Source: Bacillus crepusculi (GTDB taxonomy: Bacteria > Bacillota > Bacilli > Bacillales > Bacillaceae). Taken from it: a DNA stretch of 64,000 bases. The stretch spans positions 186,001 through 250,000 of the forward strand of contig NZ_JACXXE010000001.1 in NCBI RefSeq assembly GCF_014764715.1. The letters are read 5' to 3'. This document shows positions 57,422-64,000 of the stretch, one piece after another. The notes under the pieces are model-generated. The model ran no database searches and had not been told where the DNA came from. It saw only the letters and a program-made list of their open reading frames with translations. Each line of letters opens with the position of its first letter. The stretch's first letter is position 1. A program made the translations under genes and the position numbers.

Positions 57422-57438
57422 AATGGCGTATCCTTTTT
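57405..57438 (+). terminator. Terminator across the spoVK stop
   Basis: AGGATACGCC and GGCGTATCCT pair perfectly with a 10-base loop, followed by TTTT. Confidence 0.88.
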
Positions 57439-57542
57439 GTGAAGAGACGCTAAAATAAACCTTCCGAATAGTGGTATACGTGTGATGTGTTTGGTATGAT
57501 GGTGATACTGAAAACTTAAGTACAGAAAGGAAACAACTGACG

Positions 57543-58805
57543 TTGAATGAACATGAAATGACTGAAAAAGCGATCCTTGTCGGCTGTCAATTGCCGCATG
57601 TAACGGATGAACGCTTTCAATACTCAATGGAAGAATTAGCTTCCTTAACCAAAACCGCTGGCGGTGAAGCTGTCAGCGTCATGACGCAGAAAAGAAATAG
57701 ACAAGACAGCGCAACATACATTGGAAAAGGGAAAGTAGAAGAGCTTAAAGTGCTTTGCGAGGAATTCGAATGTGATGTCATTATTTTTAACGACGAGCTT
57801 TCTCCAAGCCAGCTAAAAGCGTTGGCAACTGCCTTAGATGTGAAAATAATTGATCGCACGCAATTGATTTTAGACATCTTTGCCAAAAGAGCCCGTACAA
57901 GAGAGGGGAAGCTCCAAATAGAGCTTGCCCAGCTTCAGTATGCCTTGCCAAGACTAAGTGGACAAGGGATCAGCCTCTCAAGACAAGGAGGCGGAATTGG
58001 CGCAAGAGGTCCAGGTGAAACAAAACTTGAAACAGATAGACGACATATTCGAAGCCGCATTCACGAAATTAACGGGCAATTATCTGCCGTAAAAGAACAC
58101 CGTACGAGGTACCGAGAACGACGGAAGAAAAATGGTGTGTTCCAAATTGCCATTGTCGGGTATACGAATGCCGGAAAATCTACTTTGTTTAACCAGTTAA
58201 CAGATGCTGATAGTCATGAAGAGGATTTGCTATTTGCGACACTTGATCCAATGACACGTAAGATGACATTAGCATCTGGCTACAGTGTGCTGATTTCAGA
58301 TACAGTTGGTTTTATTCAAGACCTTCCAACAACACTCATTGCCGCATTTCGTTCCACTCTTGAAGAAGTGAAGGAAGCCGATTATTTGCTGCATGTGATC
58401 GATTCTTCTAATGAGGATTATGAAGGACACGAACGGACGGTTCATGAGCTTTTAGAAGAATTAGAAGCAGACCGGATTCCGATGCTGACAGTCTATAACA
58501 AAGAAGATCAAATTAGACCAGATTTCATCCCATCTTCAAAGCACCGCCATTTGTTAATCAGTGCAAGACGCGAGGAAGATGTGAAGCGATTAAAGGCGGA
58601 TATAATGGCTGAACTGAAAAAAGCTTTTTTAAAGCCATACCATGTGAAGATTCCAGCATATGAAGGGAAGCTCATCTCCGCATTAAAATCAGAAACGCTC
58701 GTGGAATCACTAGAATTTCAAAAGGAAGCAGAGCTTTATGACATCACCGGATTTAGTGGTGAGGAGCAGACCATATTAGGCCAAATCAAAAAGTATATGT
58801 TGTAG
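57543..58805 (+). CDS. hflX: HflX (YnbA), ribosome-associated GTPase
   Basis: A 420-residue HflX GTPase that binds and splits stalled ribosomes. An N-terminal HflX domain (~1-190) with [14 protein letters not shown] precedes the G domain: G1 [10 protein letters not shown]3 DTVGFI, G4 NKED. AGAAAGGA lies 11 bases before TTG 57543, which gives an N-terminus like B. subtilis YnbA; ATG 57558 is an alternative. ynbB starts 18 bases downstream. Confidence 0.93.
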   Translation: MNEHEMTEKAILVGCQLPHVTDERFQYSMEELASLTKTAGGEAVSVMTQKRNRQDSATYIGKGKVEELKVLCEEFECDVIIFNDELSPSQLKALATALDVKIIDRTQLILDIFAKRARTREGKLQIELAQLQYALPRLSGQGISLSRQGGGIGARGPGETKLETDRRHIRSRIHEINGQLSAVKEHRTRYRERRKKNGVFQIAIVGYTNAGKSTLFNQLTDADSHEEDLLFATLDPMTRKMTLASGYSVLISDTVGFIQDLPTTLIAAFRSTLEEVKEADYLLHVIDSSNEDYEGHERTVHELLEELEADRIPMLTVYNKEDQIRPDFIPSSKHRHLLISARREEDVKRLKADIMAELKKAFLKPYHVKIPAYEGKLISALKSETLVESLEFQKEAELYDITGFSGEEQTILGQIKKYML

Positions 58806-58823
58806 GAAAGGAATTTAATAAAG

Positions 58824-60104
58824 ATGTTTCACACGTTAAAACATGGCACCATTTTAGAAAAAGTAGCAGCAGAAACAGAACAAGAAATCTTACGCATGCA
58901 TCAACAAATTGACCAAAAAAGCGAACAAAATGAGTGGCGGGTGCTTGAAAGCTATCGAAAGCATCGAGTGAGCGACTCTCACTTTCATCCAACCACTGGA
59001 TATGGCTATGATGATATGGGAAGAGACACGTTAGAAAAGATTTATGCGGATGTCTTCGGAGGAGAAAGCGGCCTTGTGCGCCCGCAAATCATTTCCGGAA
59101 CACACGCGATTTCTATTGCCTTATTTGGTGTGCTGAGACCTGGCGATGAATTGATCTACATGACGGGGAAGCCATACGATACGCTAGAAGAAATTGTTGG
59201 GATTCGCGGGAAAGAAGGGACAGGCTCATTAAAAGACTTCCAGATTGACTACAAAGCCATTGATTTGCGTCAAGATGGGACCGTCGATTATGACAAAGTA
59301 AAAGAGTCTATTTCCTCTAAAACAAAAGTCATCGGCATCCAGCGATCAAAGGGCTATGCGTCAAGACCCTCCTTTACAATAGAAGAAATTGAGCAAATGA
59401 TTTCATTTGTGAAAGAGATTAATGAAGAAATCATTGTGTTTGTTGACAACTGTTATGGTGAATTTACTGAATTACAAGAGCCATGTCATGTGGGAGCAGA
59501 CCTTATGGCGGGCTCTCTCATTAAAAACCCAGGTGGCGGTCTTGCTAAAACAGGTGGCTATATCGTTGGAAAAGAGAAATGGGTAGAAGCTTGCTCTTAT
59601 CGAATGACATCTCCAGGCATCGGCAGTGAAGCGGGTGCATCGCTGTATGCGCTCCAGGAAATGTATCAAGGTTTTTTCTTAGCACCGCATGTTGTGGCGC
59701 AAAGCTTAAAGGGCGCAGTGTTTACAGCTCGTTTTCTTGAGAAGCTTGGGTTCCAAACAAATCCGGCGTGGAATGCGAAAAGAACGGACTTGATACAATC
59801 CGTAGAATTTGGAGATCCTAACAAAATGATTGCGTTCTGCCAGGCTATTCAATATGCATCTCCGATCAACAGCCACGTTACACCGCATGCAAGCTATATG
59901 CCGGGTTACGAGGATGATGTCATTATGGCAGCGGGCACCTTCGTCCAAGGAGCTAGTATCGAATTGTCAGCCGATGGACCGATCAGACCGCCTTATACAG
60001 CCTACGTTCAAGGCGGACTCACCTATGCCCATGTGAAAAATGCGATTTGCAGTGCTGTCGACGCCTTATTGGAACAAGGTTTTATTGAAGTACCTGCTCA
60101 ATAA
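58824..60104 (+). CDS. ynbB: YnbB, PLP-dependent Cys/Met metabolism-type enzyme
   Basis: A 426-residue PLP enzyme related to methionine gamma-lyases (aluminium-resistance-like family). The PLP lysine is probably in SLIKNPGGGLAKTGG, the Asp that holds the pyridine N in FVDNCYGEF. Actual substrate is unknown. AAAGGAA precedes the start; it lies directly behind hflX and before glnR, as in B. subtilis. Confidence 0.9.
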   Translation: MFHTLKHGTILEKVAAETEQEILRMHQQIDQKSEQNEWRVLESYRKHRVSDSHFHPTTGYGYDDMGRDTLEKIYADVFGGESGLVRPQIISGTHAISIALFGVLRPGDELIYMTGKPYDTLEEIVGIRGKEGTGSLKDFQIDYKAIDLRQDGTVDYDKVKESISSKTKVIGIQRSKGYASRPSFTIEEIEQMISFVKEINEEIIVFVDNCYGEFTELQEPCHVGADLMAGSLIKNPGGGLAKTGGYIVGKEKWVEACSYRMTSPGIGSEAGASLYALQEMYQGFFLAPHVVAQSLKGAVFTARFLEKLGFQTNPAWNAKRTDLIQSVEFGDPNKMIAFCQAIQYASPINSHVTPHASYMPGYEDDVIMAAGTFVQGASIELSADGPIRPPYTAYVQGGLTYAHVKNAICSAVDALLEQGFIEVPAQ

Positions 60105-60112
60105 AAAATCCA

Positions 60113-60152
60113 TGTTATTATTCCTAACATTTCGTTGACACATAATATAACA
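60113..60152 (+). promoter_or_regulatory. Two GlnR/TnrA-type boxes of the glnRA operon
   Basis: TGTTATTATTCCTAACA (60113-60129) matches TGTnAn7TnACA at every fixed position. TGACACATAATATAACA (60136-60152) matches with one difference and covers the -35. Centres are 23 bases apart, as in the paired glnRA operators of B. subtilis. GlnR bound here would repress the operon under nitrogen excess. Confidence 0.88.
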
Positions 60153-60163
60153 TGACATATAAT
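60135..60163 (+). promoter_or_regulatory. Sigma-A promoter of glnR-glnA
   Basis: TTGACA (60135-60140) and TATAAT (60158-60163) are perfect consensus hexamers with 17-base spacing. Confidence 0.92.
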
Positions 60164-60194
60164 AAATTTAAGCAAAGAGGAGGAGACAGTTGAG

Positions 60195-60605
60195 ATGAGT
60201 GATAACATTCGCCGCTCAATGCCTTTATTCCCAATTGGGATTGTCATGCAGCTAACAGAATTATCTGCAAGGCAAATTCGCTATTATGAGGAAAATGGTT
60301 TAATATTCCCAGCAAGAAGTGATGGGAATCGCCGATTATTTTCTTTCCATGATGTTGATAAATTACTAGAAATTAAAAACCTCATCGAACAAGGTGTAAA
60401 CATGGCAGGAATCAAAAAACTTTTTGCCAAAGCTGAGGCGGAGAATCCAGCGTCTACAACAAAGACCGAGGAGAAAACCACAGCCAAGCACAACTTGACA
60501 GATGATGAACTCAGGAAGCTACTGAAGAAGGAACTCATTCAGGCTGGACGTTTCCAACAAGGAACGACCTTTAGGCAGGGGGATATGTCAAGGTTCTTCC
60601 GTTAA
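60195..60605 (+). CDS. glnR: GlnR, nitrogen metabolism repressor
   Basis: A 136-residue MerR-family regulator, one residue from the B. subtilis length. The winged HTH is at ~15-80 ([34 protein letters not shown]). The C-terminal tail senses feedback-inhibited glutamine synthetase, which stabilises DNA binding. GAGGAGG precedes the start. It represses its own operon through the two boxes upstream. Confidence 0.97.
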   Translation: MSDNIRRSMPLFPIGIVMQLTELSARQIRYYEENGLIFPARSDGNRRLFSFHDVDKLLEIKNLIEQGVNMAGIKKLFAKAEAENPASTTKTEEKTTAKHNLTDDELRKLLKKELIQAGRFQQGTTFRQGDMSRFFR

Positions 60606-60665
60606 CCGATTAGCAAAAGCATTGCTATACACATTTTACCTTTTGTAGGGGAGGAGTTTTACGAA

Positions 60666-62000
60666 ATGGCAAAGTACACAAGAGAAGATATCGTAAAATT
60701 AGTAAATGAGGAAAACGTAAAGTACATCCGTCTGCAATTTACAGACATTCTCGGAACGATTAAAAATGTTGAGATTCCTGTGAGCCAGTTAGAAAAAGCT
60801 CTCGATAACAAATGTATGTTTGATGGTTCATCGATTGAAGGGTTCGTACGTATCGAAGAATCAGATATGTACCTATACCCAGATCTAAACACATTTGTTA
60901 TTTTCCCTTGGACAGCAGAAAAAGGTAAAGTTGCACGCTTTATTTGTGACATTTATAAGCCAGACGGGACGCCATTTGATGGTGACCCTCGTAACAACTT
61001 AAAGCGTATCTTGAAGGAAATGGAAGAACTAGGATTTAGTGATTTCAACCTAGGACCTGAGCCAGAATTCTTCTTATTTAAATTAGATGAAAAAGGCGAG
61101 CCAACGCTTGAACTAAACGATAAAGGTGGATACTTTGATCTTGCCCCAACAGACCTAGGTGAGAACTGCCGCCGTGATATCGTGCTTGAGCTTGAAGAAA
61201 TGGGCTTTGAAATTGAAGCATCTCACCACGAAGTAGCACCAGGGCAGCATGAAATTGATTTCAAATATGCAGGCGCGATCCGTTCTTGTGATGACATTCA
61301 AACGTTCAAGCTTGTGGTGAAAACAATCGCGAGAAAGCATGGTCTTCATGCGACATTCATGCCAAAACCATTGTTCGGTGTAAACGGATCTGGTATGCAC
61401 TGTAACCTATCATTATTCAAAAATGGCAAAAACGCATTCTTTGATGAAAAAGCAGATTTACAATTAAGCGAGACTGCTAGACACTTTATCGCAGGTATCG
61501 TCAAGCACGCAACAAGCTTCACAGCGGTCACAAACCCGACGGTGAACTCTTACAAGCGTCTTGTTCCTGGCTATGAAGCACCTTGCTATGTGGCATGGAG
61601 TGCACAAAACCGTAGCCCATTAATCCGTATCCCTGCATCACGCGGAATCAGCACACGTGTAGAAGTGCGCAGCGTAGACCCATCTGCAAACCCATACCTT
61701 GCACTTAGCGTATTACTTGCAGCAGGTCTAGACGGAATCAAAAACAAACTAGACGCACCAGCGCCAATCGATAGAAACATCTATGTCATGGACAAAGAAG
61801 AGCGTCTTGAAAACGGCATCGCTGACCTACCTGCAACACTTGCAGAAGCACTTGAGCTACTAAAATCAAACGAAGTCATGATCAACGCACTAGGCGATCA
61901 CCTATTCGAGCACTTTATCGAATCAAAAGAAATCGAATGGGATATGTTCCGCACCCAAGTTCACCCATGGGAACGCGATCAGTATATGTCTCAGTATTAA
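60666..62000 (+). CDS. glnA: Glutamine synthetase, type I-alpha
   Basis: A 444-residue dodecameric enzyme making glutamine from glutamate, ammonia and ATP. The residue R62 (EGFVRIEES), used for glutamine feedback inhibition in B. subtilis, is present; the adenylylation loop of I-beta enzymes is absent. Motifs include [25 protein letters not shown] and [12 protein letters not shown]. Feedback-inhibited GlnA also controls GlnR and TnrA. GGGGAGG precedes the start; a terminator follows. Confidence 0.98.
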   Translation: MAKYTREDIVKLVNEENVKYIRLQFTDILGTIKNVEIPVSQLEKALDNKCMFDGSSIEGFVRIEESDMYLYPDLNTFVIFPWTAEKGKVARFICDIYKPDGTPFDGDPRNNLKRILKEMEELGFSDFNLGPEPEFFLFKLDEKGEPTLELNDKGGYFDLAPTDLGENCRRDIVLELEEMGFEIEASHHEVAPGQHEIDFKYAGAIRSCDDIQTFKLVVKTIARKHGLHATFMPKPLFGVNGSGMHCNLSLFKNGKNAFFDEKADLQLSETARHFIAGIVKHATSFTAVTNPTVNSYKRLVPGYEAPCYVAWSAQNRSPLIRIPASRGISTRVEVRSVDPSANPYLALSVLLAAGLDGIKNKLDAPAPIDRNIYVMDKEERLENGIADLPATLAEALELLKSNEVMINALGDHLFEHFIESKEIEWDMFRTQVHPWERDQYMSQY

Positions 62001-62006
62001 TAAAGA

Positions 62007-62045
62007 AACCCCTTGGGGCCATTGGCTTCAGGGGGTTTTGATTTT
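62007..62045 (+). terminator. Terminator after glnA
   Basis: AACCCCTTGGGGCC and GGCTTCAGGGGGTT form a stem with mismatches around ATT, followed by TTGATTTT. Confidence 0.75.
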
Positions 62046-62457
62046 GGTCAAATTATATTCACAAAAGAAGAAAACGAGATGTAAATCTATGTTCAAAAAG
62101 AGAATTAGTGTTTCTAAAGAAAATGTTTTAAAATTAATTTCTACGCCACCAACTGTAATATCCCTTCTAAGCAATTCTTCATGTTTTGAAGCGGCAAATT
62201 GCGCTTCTTCTTTGTATTATATCCTTTAGAAAACTCTGTTACTTCTTGTGTTACAGGATACCTAAGTTTAATTTTCTATTGCTATGTCGTTCCTCTTTTA
62301 TTTTAATGCACTCTACATAAAACATACCTTTTATAGATAAGTATGTTTGCATTTTGCCGGATACCGAAAACTTTTAAAATGAACACCTTGACTTTACATA
62401 TGTTGTAAATACCATGCTAAAATTATACAAGGGAAATGATAGCAAGGGGGTAATGGG
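62046..62457. other. AT-rich intergenic stretch with a possible decayed minus-strand frame and rap promoter
   Basis: No intact gene. On the minus strand 62213 to about 62110 translates without stop to EEAQFAASKHEELLRRD and a following TVGGVEINF stretch, protein-like sequence that could be a remnant of a phage-type gene. TGCTAAAAT (62415-62423) is an extended -10 for the downstream rap gene. Lower GC marks the border of the accessory island. Confidence 0.4.
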
Positions 62458-63549
62458 ATGTCGAATTTGATTTCTTCTGTAGATGTAGCAAACACTCTCA
62501 ACAAATGGTATCTACATATTAAAAAGAGGGAAGTTTCACAAGCAGTAGAGTTGAGGGATGAGATTCAAGAAATGTTAGGCGAAATGGAAGAAGATCAAGA
62601 TGTGTTACTCTATTTCAATATTCTTGATTACAGATTTAAGGTACTGATGGAAGATTTAGTGGGGCAACCAACAATAACAGAAAGTGAAAGAGTCAAAACA
62701 GATGACATGTTAAGGTTTTATTTTTATCTTTTCAAAGGTATGTATGAGAGTGCAAAGAATAACTATTCAGAAGCTCTAGTTCTATTCAGAGTAGCTGAGA
62801 GACAATTGGACAAGGTACATGATGAAATTGAAAAGGCTGAGTTCCATTATAAAATTGGCACACTCTACTATTTCAATAAGGTCACGCTCCTTTCTCATCA
62901 TCATCTACAAACAGCAAAGGACATCTACAAAGGTCATGAAGGCTACAGCATACAGACCATAAACTGTAATATGTTATTGGCACTGAATTTGATTGATGAC
63001 GGTAGACTAGACAAAGCTGAACGAATGCTTTTGGATTGTGTGGATAGACTGATTGAAAAGAATGATAAGAGATTGTTAGCGTTGGCTTATTATGATTTGG
63101 GATTTCTCAAAATTCAGGATGATCACCATATAGAAGCAATTGAATATTTCAACAAAGCAATTTCCGCAGATAATCTAAAGCAGTCAGCTCCTGTTTCATA
63201 CTTACAATGTGCGTATGAATTTGCAAGATCAAGCTACAAATCAGATCAGTTGGATCAGGCAATAAGTTGGGTTGCTGAGGGGAAAAGCTTCTCTAAAGAA
63301 CAGCAAAACACAAACTTTATTTTGAAATTCAATATCCTTGAGAAATGTTATACAACACCACGGGAAAGCTATGAGGACATCAAGAAAGGGCTATGTCTTT
63401 TGGAAGAAAGAAAAGCATATGTTGATATAGAGGCTTTAGCTCCTGATGTAGCCTCCATATATAAAAAGTTAAATCTTTATGAAGAAAGTAACTACTTCTT
63501 GGAATTGGCTTTGAAATCTTGTACGCTTATAGGAAAGGAGGTCATATGA
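62458..63549 (+). CDS. Rap-family phosphatase/anti-activator with cognate phr
   Basis: A 363-residue Rap protein: three-helix bundle at ~1-65 (NKWYLHIKKREVSQAVELRD, EMEEDQDVLLYFNILDYR) and TPR repeats in ~90-355 (ALVLFRVAERQLDKV, AIEYFNKAISAD, ESNYFLELALKSC). It probably acts on Spo0F-P or on ComA-type regulators, which cannot be told apart by eye. AAGGGGG precedes ATG 62458. Its stop overlaps the phr start, the standard rap-phr arrangement. It is less GC-rich than the glnRA genes and related to, but clearly distinct from, the Rap at 42272. Confidence 0.92.
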   Translation: MSNLISSVDVANTLNKWYLHIKKREVSQAVELRDEIQEMLGEMEEDQDVLLYFNILDYRFKVLMEDLVGQPTITESERVKTDDMLRFYFYLFKGMYESAKNNYSEALVLFRVAERQLDKVHDEIEKAEFHYKIGTLYYFNKVTLLSHHHLQTAKDIYKGHEGYSIQTINCNMLLALNLIDDGRLDKAERMLLDCVDRLIEKNDKRLLALAYYDLGFLKIQDDHHIEAIEYFNKAISADNLKQSAPVSYLQCAYEFARSSYKSDQLDQAISWVAEGKSFSKEQQNTNFILKFNILEKCYTTPRESYEDIKKGLCLLEERKAYVDIEALAPDVASIYKKLNLYEESNYFLELALKSCTLIGKEVI

Positions 63550-63686
63550 TCATGAAAAAAATAATGATGATGATTACTACTGCTTTGCTAATAGGTACAA
63601 TTCTAGGAATGCCTGTAGTACAACAAACTCAGGCAGATGCTAAAAATGAGGTAGTGTTACTTTCCTCAAGAGGTGCAGGATCATAA
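63546..63686 (+). CDS. Phr signalling peptide precursor
   Basis: A 46-codon gene overlapping the rap stop (ATGA), with AAAGGAGG upstream; ATG 63552 is an alternative start better spaced from it. The product has a basic start (MKK), a hydrophobic export segment (TTALLIGTILGMPVV) with a possible cleavage near TQA-DA, and a C-terminus ending LLSSRGAGS. Phr peptides are cut to five or six residues near the C-terminus, often with Arg in position 2, so SRGAG or SRGAGS is the likely mature signal (inference). After export it would be imported by Opp to inhibit the adjacent Rap. Confidence 0.82.
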   Translation: MIMKKIMMMITTALLIGTILGMPVVQQTQADAKNEVVLLSSRGAGS

Positions 63687-63698
63687 AAGGGATAGAGT

Positions 63699-63752
63699 TT
63701 TAATCCACCACTACGGAAGATAATTGGTTAAAAAACGATAAAGTGGATTAAA
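63699..63752 (+). repeat. 10-bp inverted repeat after phr
   Basis: TTTAATCCAC (63699-63708) and GTGGATTAAA (63743-63752) are exact complements separated by 34 bases. With the next hairpin, it makes a strongly structured spacer between phr and the LXG gene. Confidence 0.6.
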
Positions 63753-63757
63753 GTGTC

Positions 63758-63811
63758 AGACTCCTTATGGTATTCTAGTAAAAGAATATTCCATAAAAGG
63801 AGTCTTTTTTA
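63758..63811 (+). terminator. Long hairpin with T tract containing the LXG ribosome site
   Basis: Left arm 63758-63775 and right arm 63784-63805 pair in three blocks (AGACTCCTT/AAGGAGTCT, ATGG/CCAT, TATTC/GAATA) with small bulges, loop TAGTAAAA, then TTTTT. It looks like a terminator for rap-phr. The right arm also carries AAAAGGAG, the ribosome site of the LXG gene at 63813, so that site would be hidden in the folded RNA. Confidence 0.75.
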
Positions 63812-63812
63812 T

Positions 63813-64000
63813 ATGAAAATATTAGATGCTCCATCTTTACTATCAGCTGTCGAACAAAGGTCAAAAGTCTATCAGGAGCTTCGAGACGAAATGCAGCATG
63901 TGAAAAAAGCATTAAAAAGTGTGTCAGGGTTAGGTGATGAATTTACTGGAAAAGGTGCAGACAATATCAAAGCCTTTTATGAGGATCTTGCGCTTTACAC
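63813..64000 (+). CDS. LXG-domain polymorphic toxin, N-terminus (3' truncated)
   Basis: The first 62 residues of a protein cut by the window end, starting MKILDAPSLLSAVEQRSKVY and continuing with the LXG signatures LKSVSGLGDEFTGKGADNIKAFYEDL. LXG proteins of Bacillus (YeeF, YobL, YxiD type) are exported by the Yuk/Ess type VII system and carry a C-terminal nuclease or other toxin, with an immunity gene next. The toxin domain is outside the window. ATG follows AAAAGGAG by 9 bases. Confidence 0.85.
   Translation, partial: MKILDAPSLLSAVEQRSKVYQELRDEMQHVKKALKSVSGLGDEFTGKGADNIKAFYEDLALY

Noticed and set aside
62038-62229. 63-codon plus-strand frame after glnA
   Set aside because: It starts inside the glnA terminator, has no ribosome site, and a minus-strand frame looks more protein-like.

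Overview
The window is a 64 kb piece of a low-GC Firmicute chromosome. Gene order (tepA-ylzJ-spoIIIE ... recA-rny-ymdB-spoVS ... mutS-mutL ... miaA-hfq ... nrdIEF-ymaB-cwlC-spoVK-hflX-ynbB-glnRA), the many sporulation genes and the near-identity of several products to remembered Bacillus subtilis proteins place it in Bacillus. The absence of a pks cluster between mutL and aprX/ymaC, the absence of pbpX between recA and rny, and bslA beside mutL point to the B. pumilus/safensis/altitudinis group; that species-level call is inference. No rRNA, tRNA, CRISPR array or complete IS element was seen.

Layout. 1-5.2 kb: end of tepA, ylzJ, spoIIIE, ymfC (GntR), an MFS exporter. 5.2-15.1 kb: two long paralogous MMPL exporters flanking the ymfF-ymfH peptidase pair; the second is co-transcribed with a MarR regulator, and both MMPL promoters share the motif TAGTTAAACT. 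15.1-24.4 kb: ymfI, ymfJ, ymfK, rodZ-like ymfM, pgsA, cinA, recA with a LexA box inside an 18-bp palindrome, rny, ymdB, and spoVS behind a sigma-H type promoter. 24.5-31.3 kb: an RND exporter, tdh-kbl, then an AT-rich single gene joining an MrcB_N-like domain to a DUF3883-type nuclease-like domain (candidate modification-dependent restriction gene). 31.3-38.7 kb: miaB-ymcA, cotE, mutS-mutL.

38.8-48.9 kb is the most strain-variable part: the biofilm hydrophobin bslA, two His- or Cys/Lys-rich probable coat genes, a CarD-like regulator, two poly-gamma-glutamate hydrolase paralogues, a Rap phosphatase without a visible Phr, the intracellular subtilase aprX, ymaD, a TetR-ebrA-ebrB cassette with an operator-like palindrome, and coat genes ymaG and ymaF. 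48.9-62 kb returns to the conserved backbone: miaA, hfq, small membrane and hypothetical genes, the class Ib ribonucleotide reductase operon with two NrdR-box matches, ymaB, cwlC, spoVK, hflX, ynbB and glnR-glnA with two GlnR-box matches.

62-64 kb starts an accessory island: a rap-phr quorum-sensing cassette, with the short phr gene recovered here, followed by the N-terminus of an LXG polymorphic toxin cut by the window end. The LXG start lies directly behind a long hairpin that contains its ribosome binding site. Functions that could interact are antimicrobial export (MMPL, RND, MFS, SMR), biofilm and gamma-PGA matrix remodelling (bslA, pgh genes, Rap), spore coat formation and nitrogen control; these links are inferred from content and proximity.
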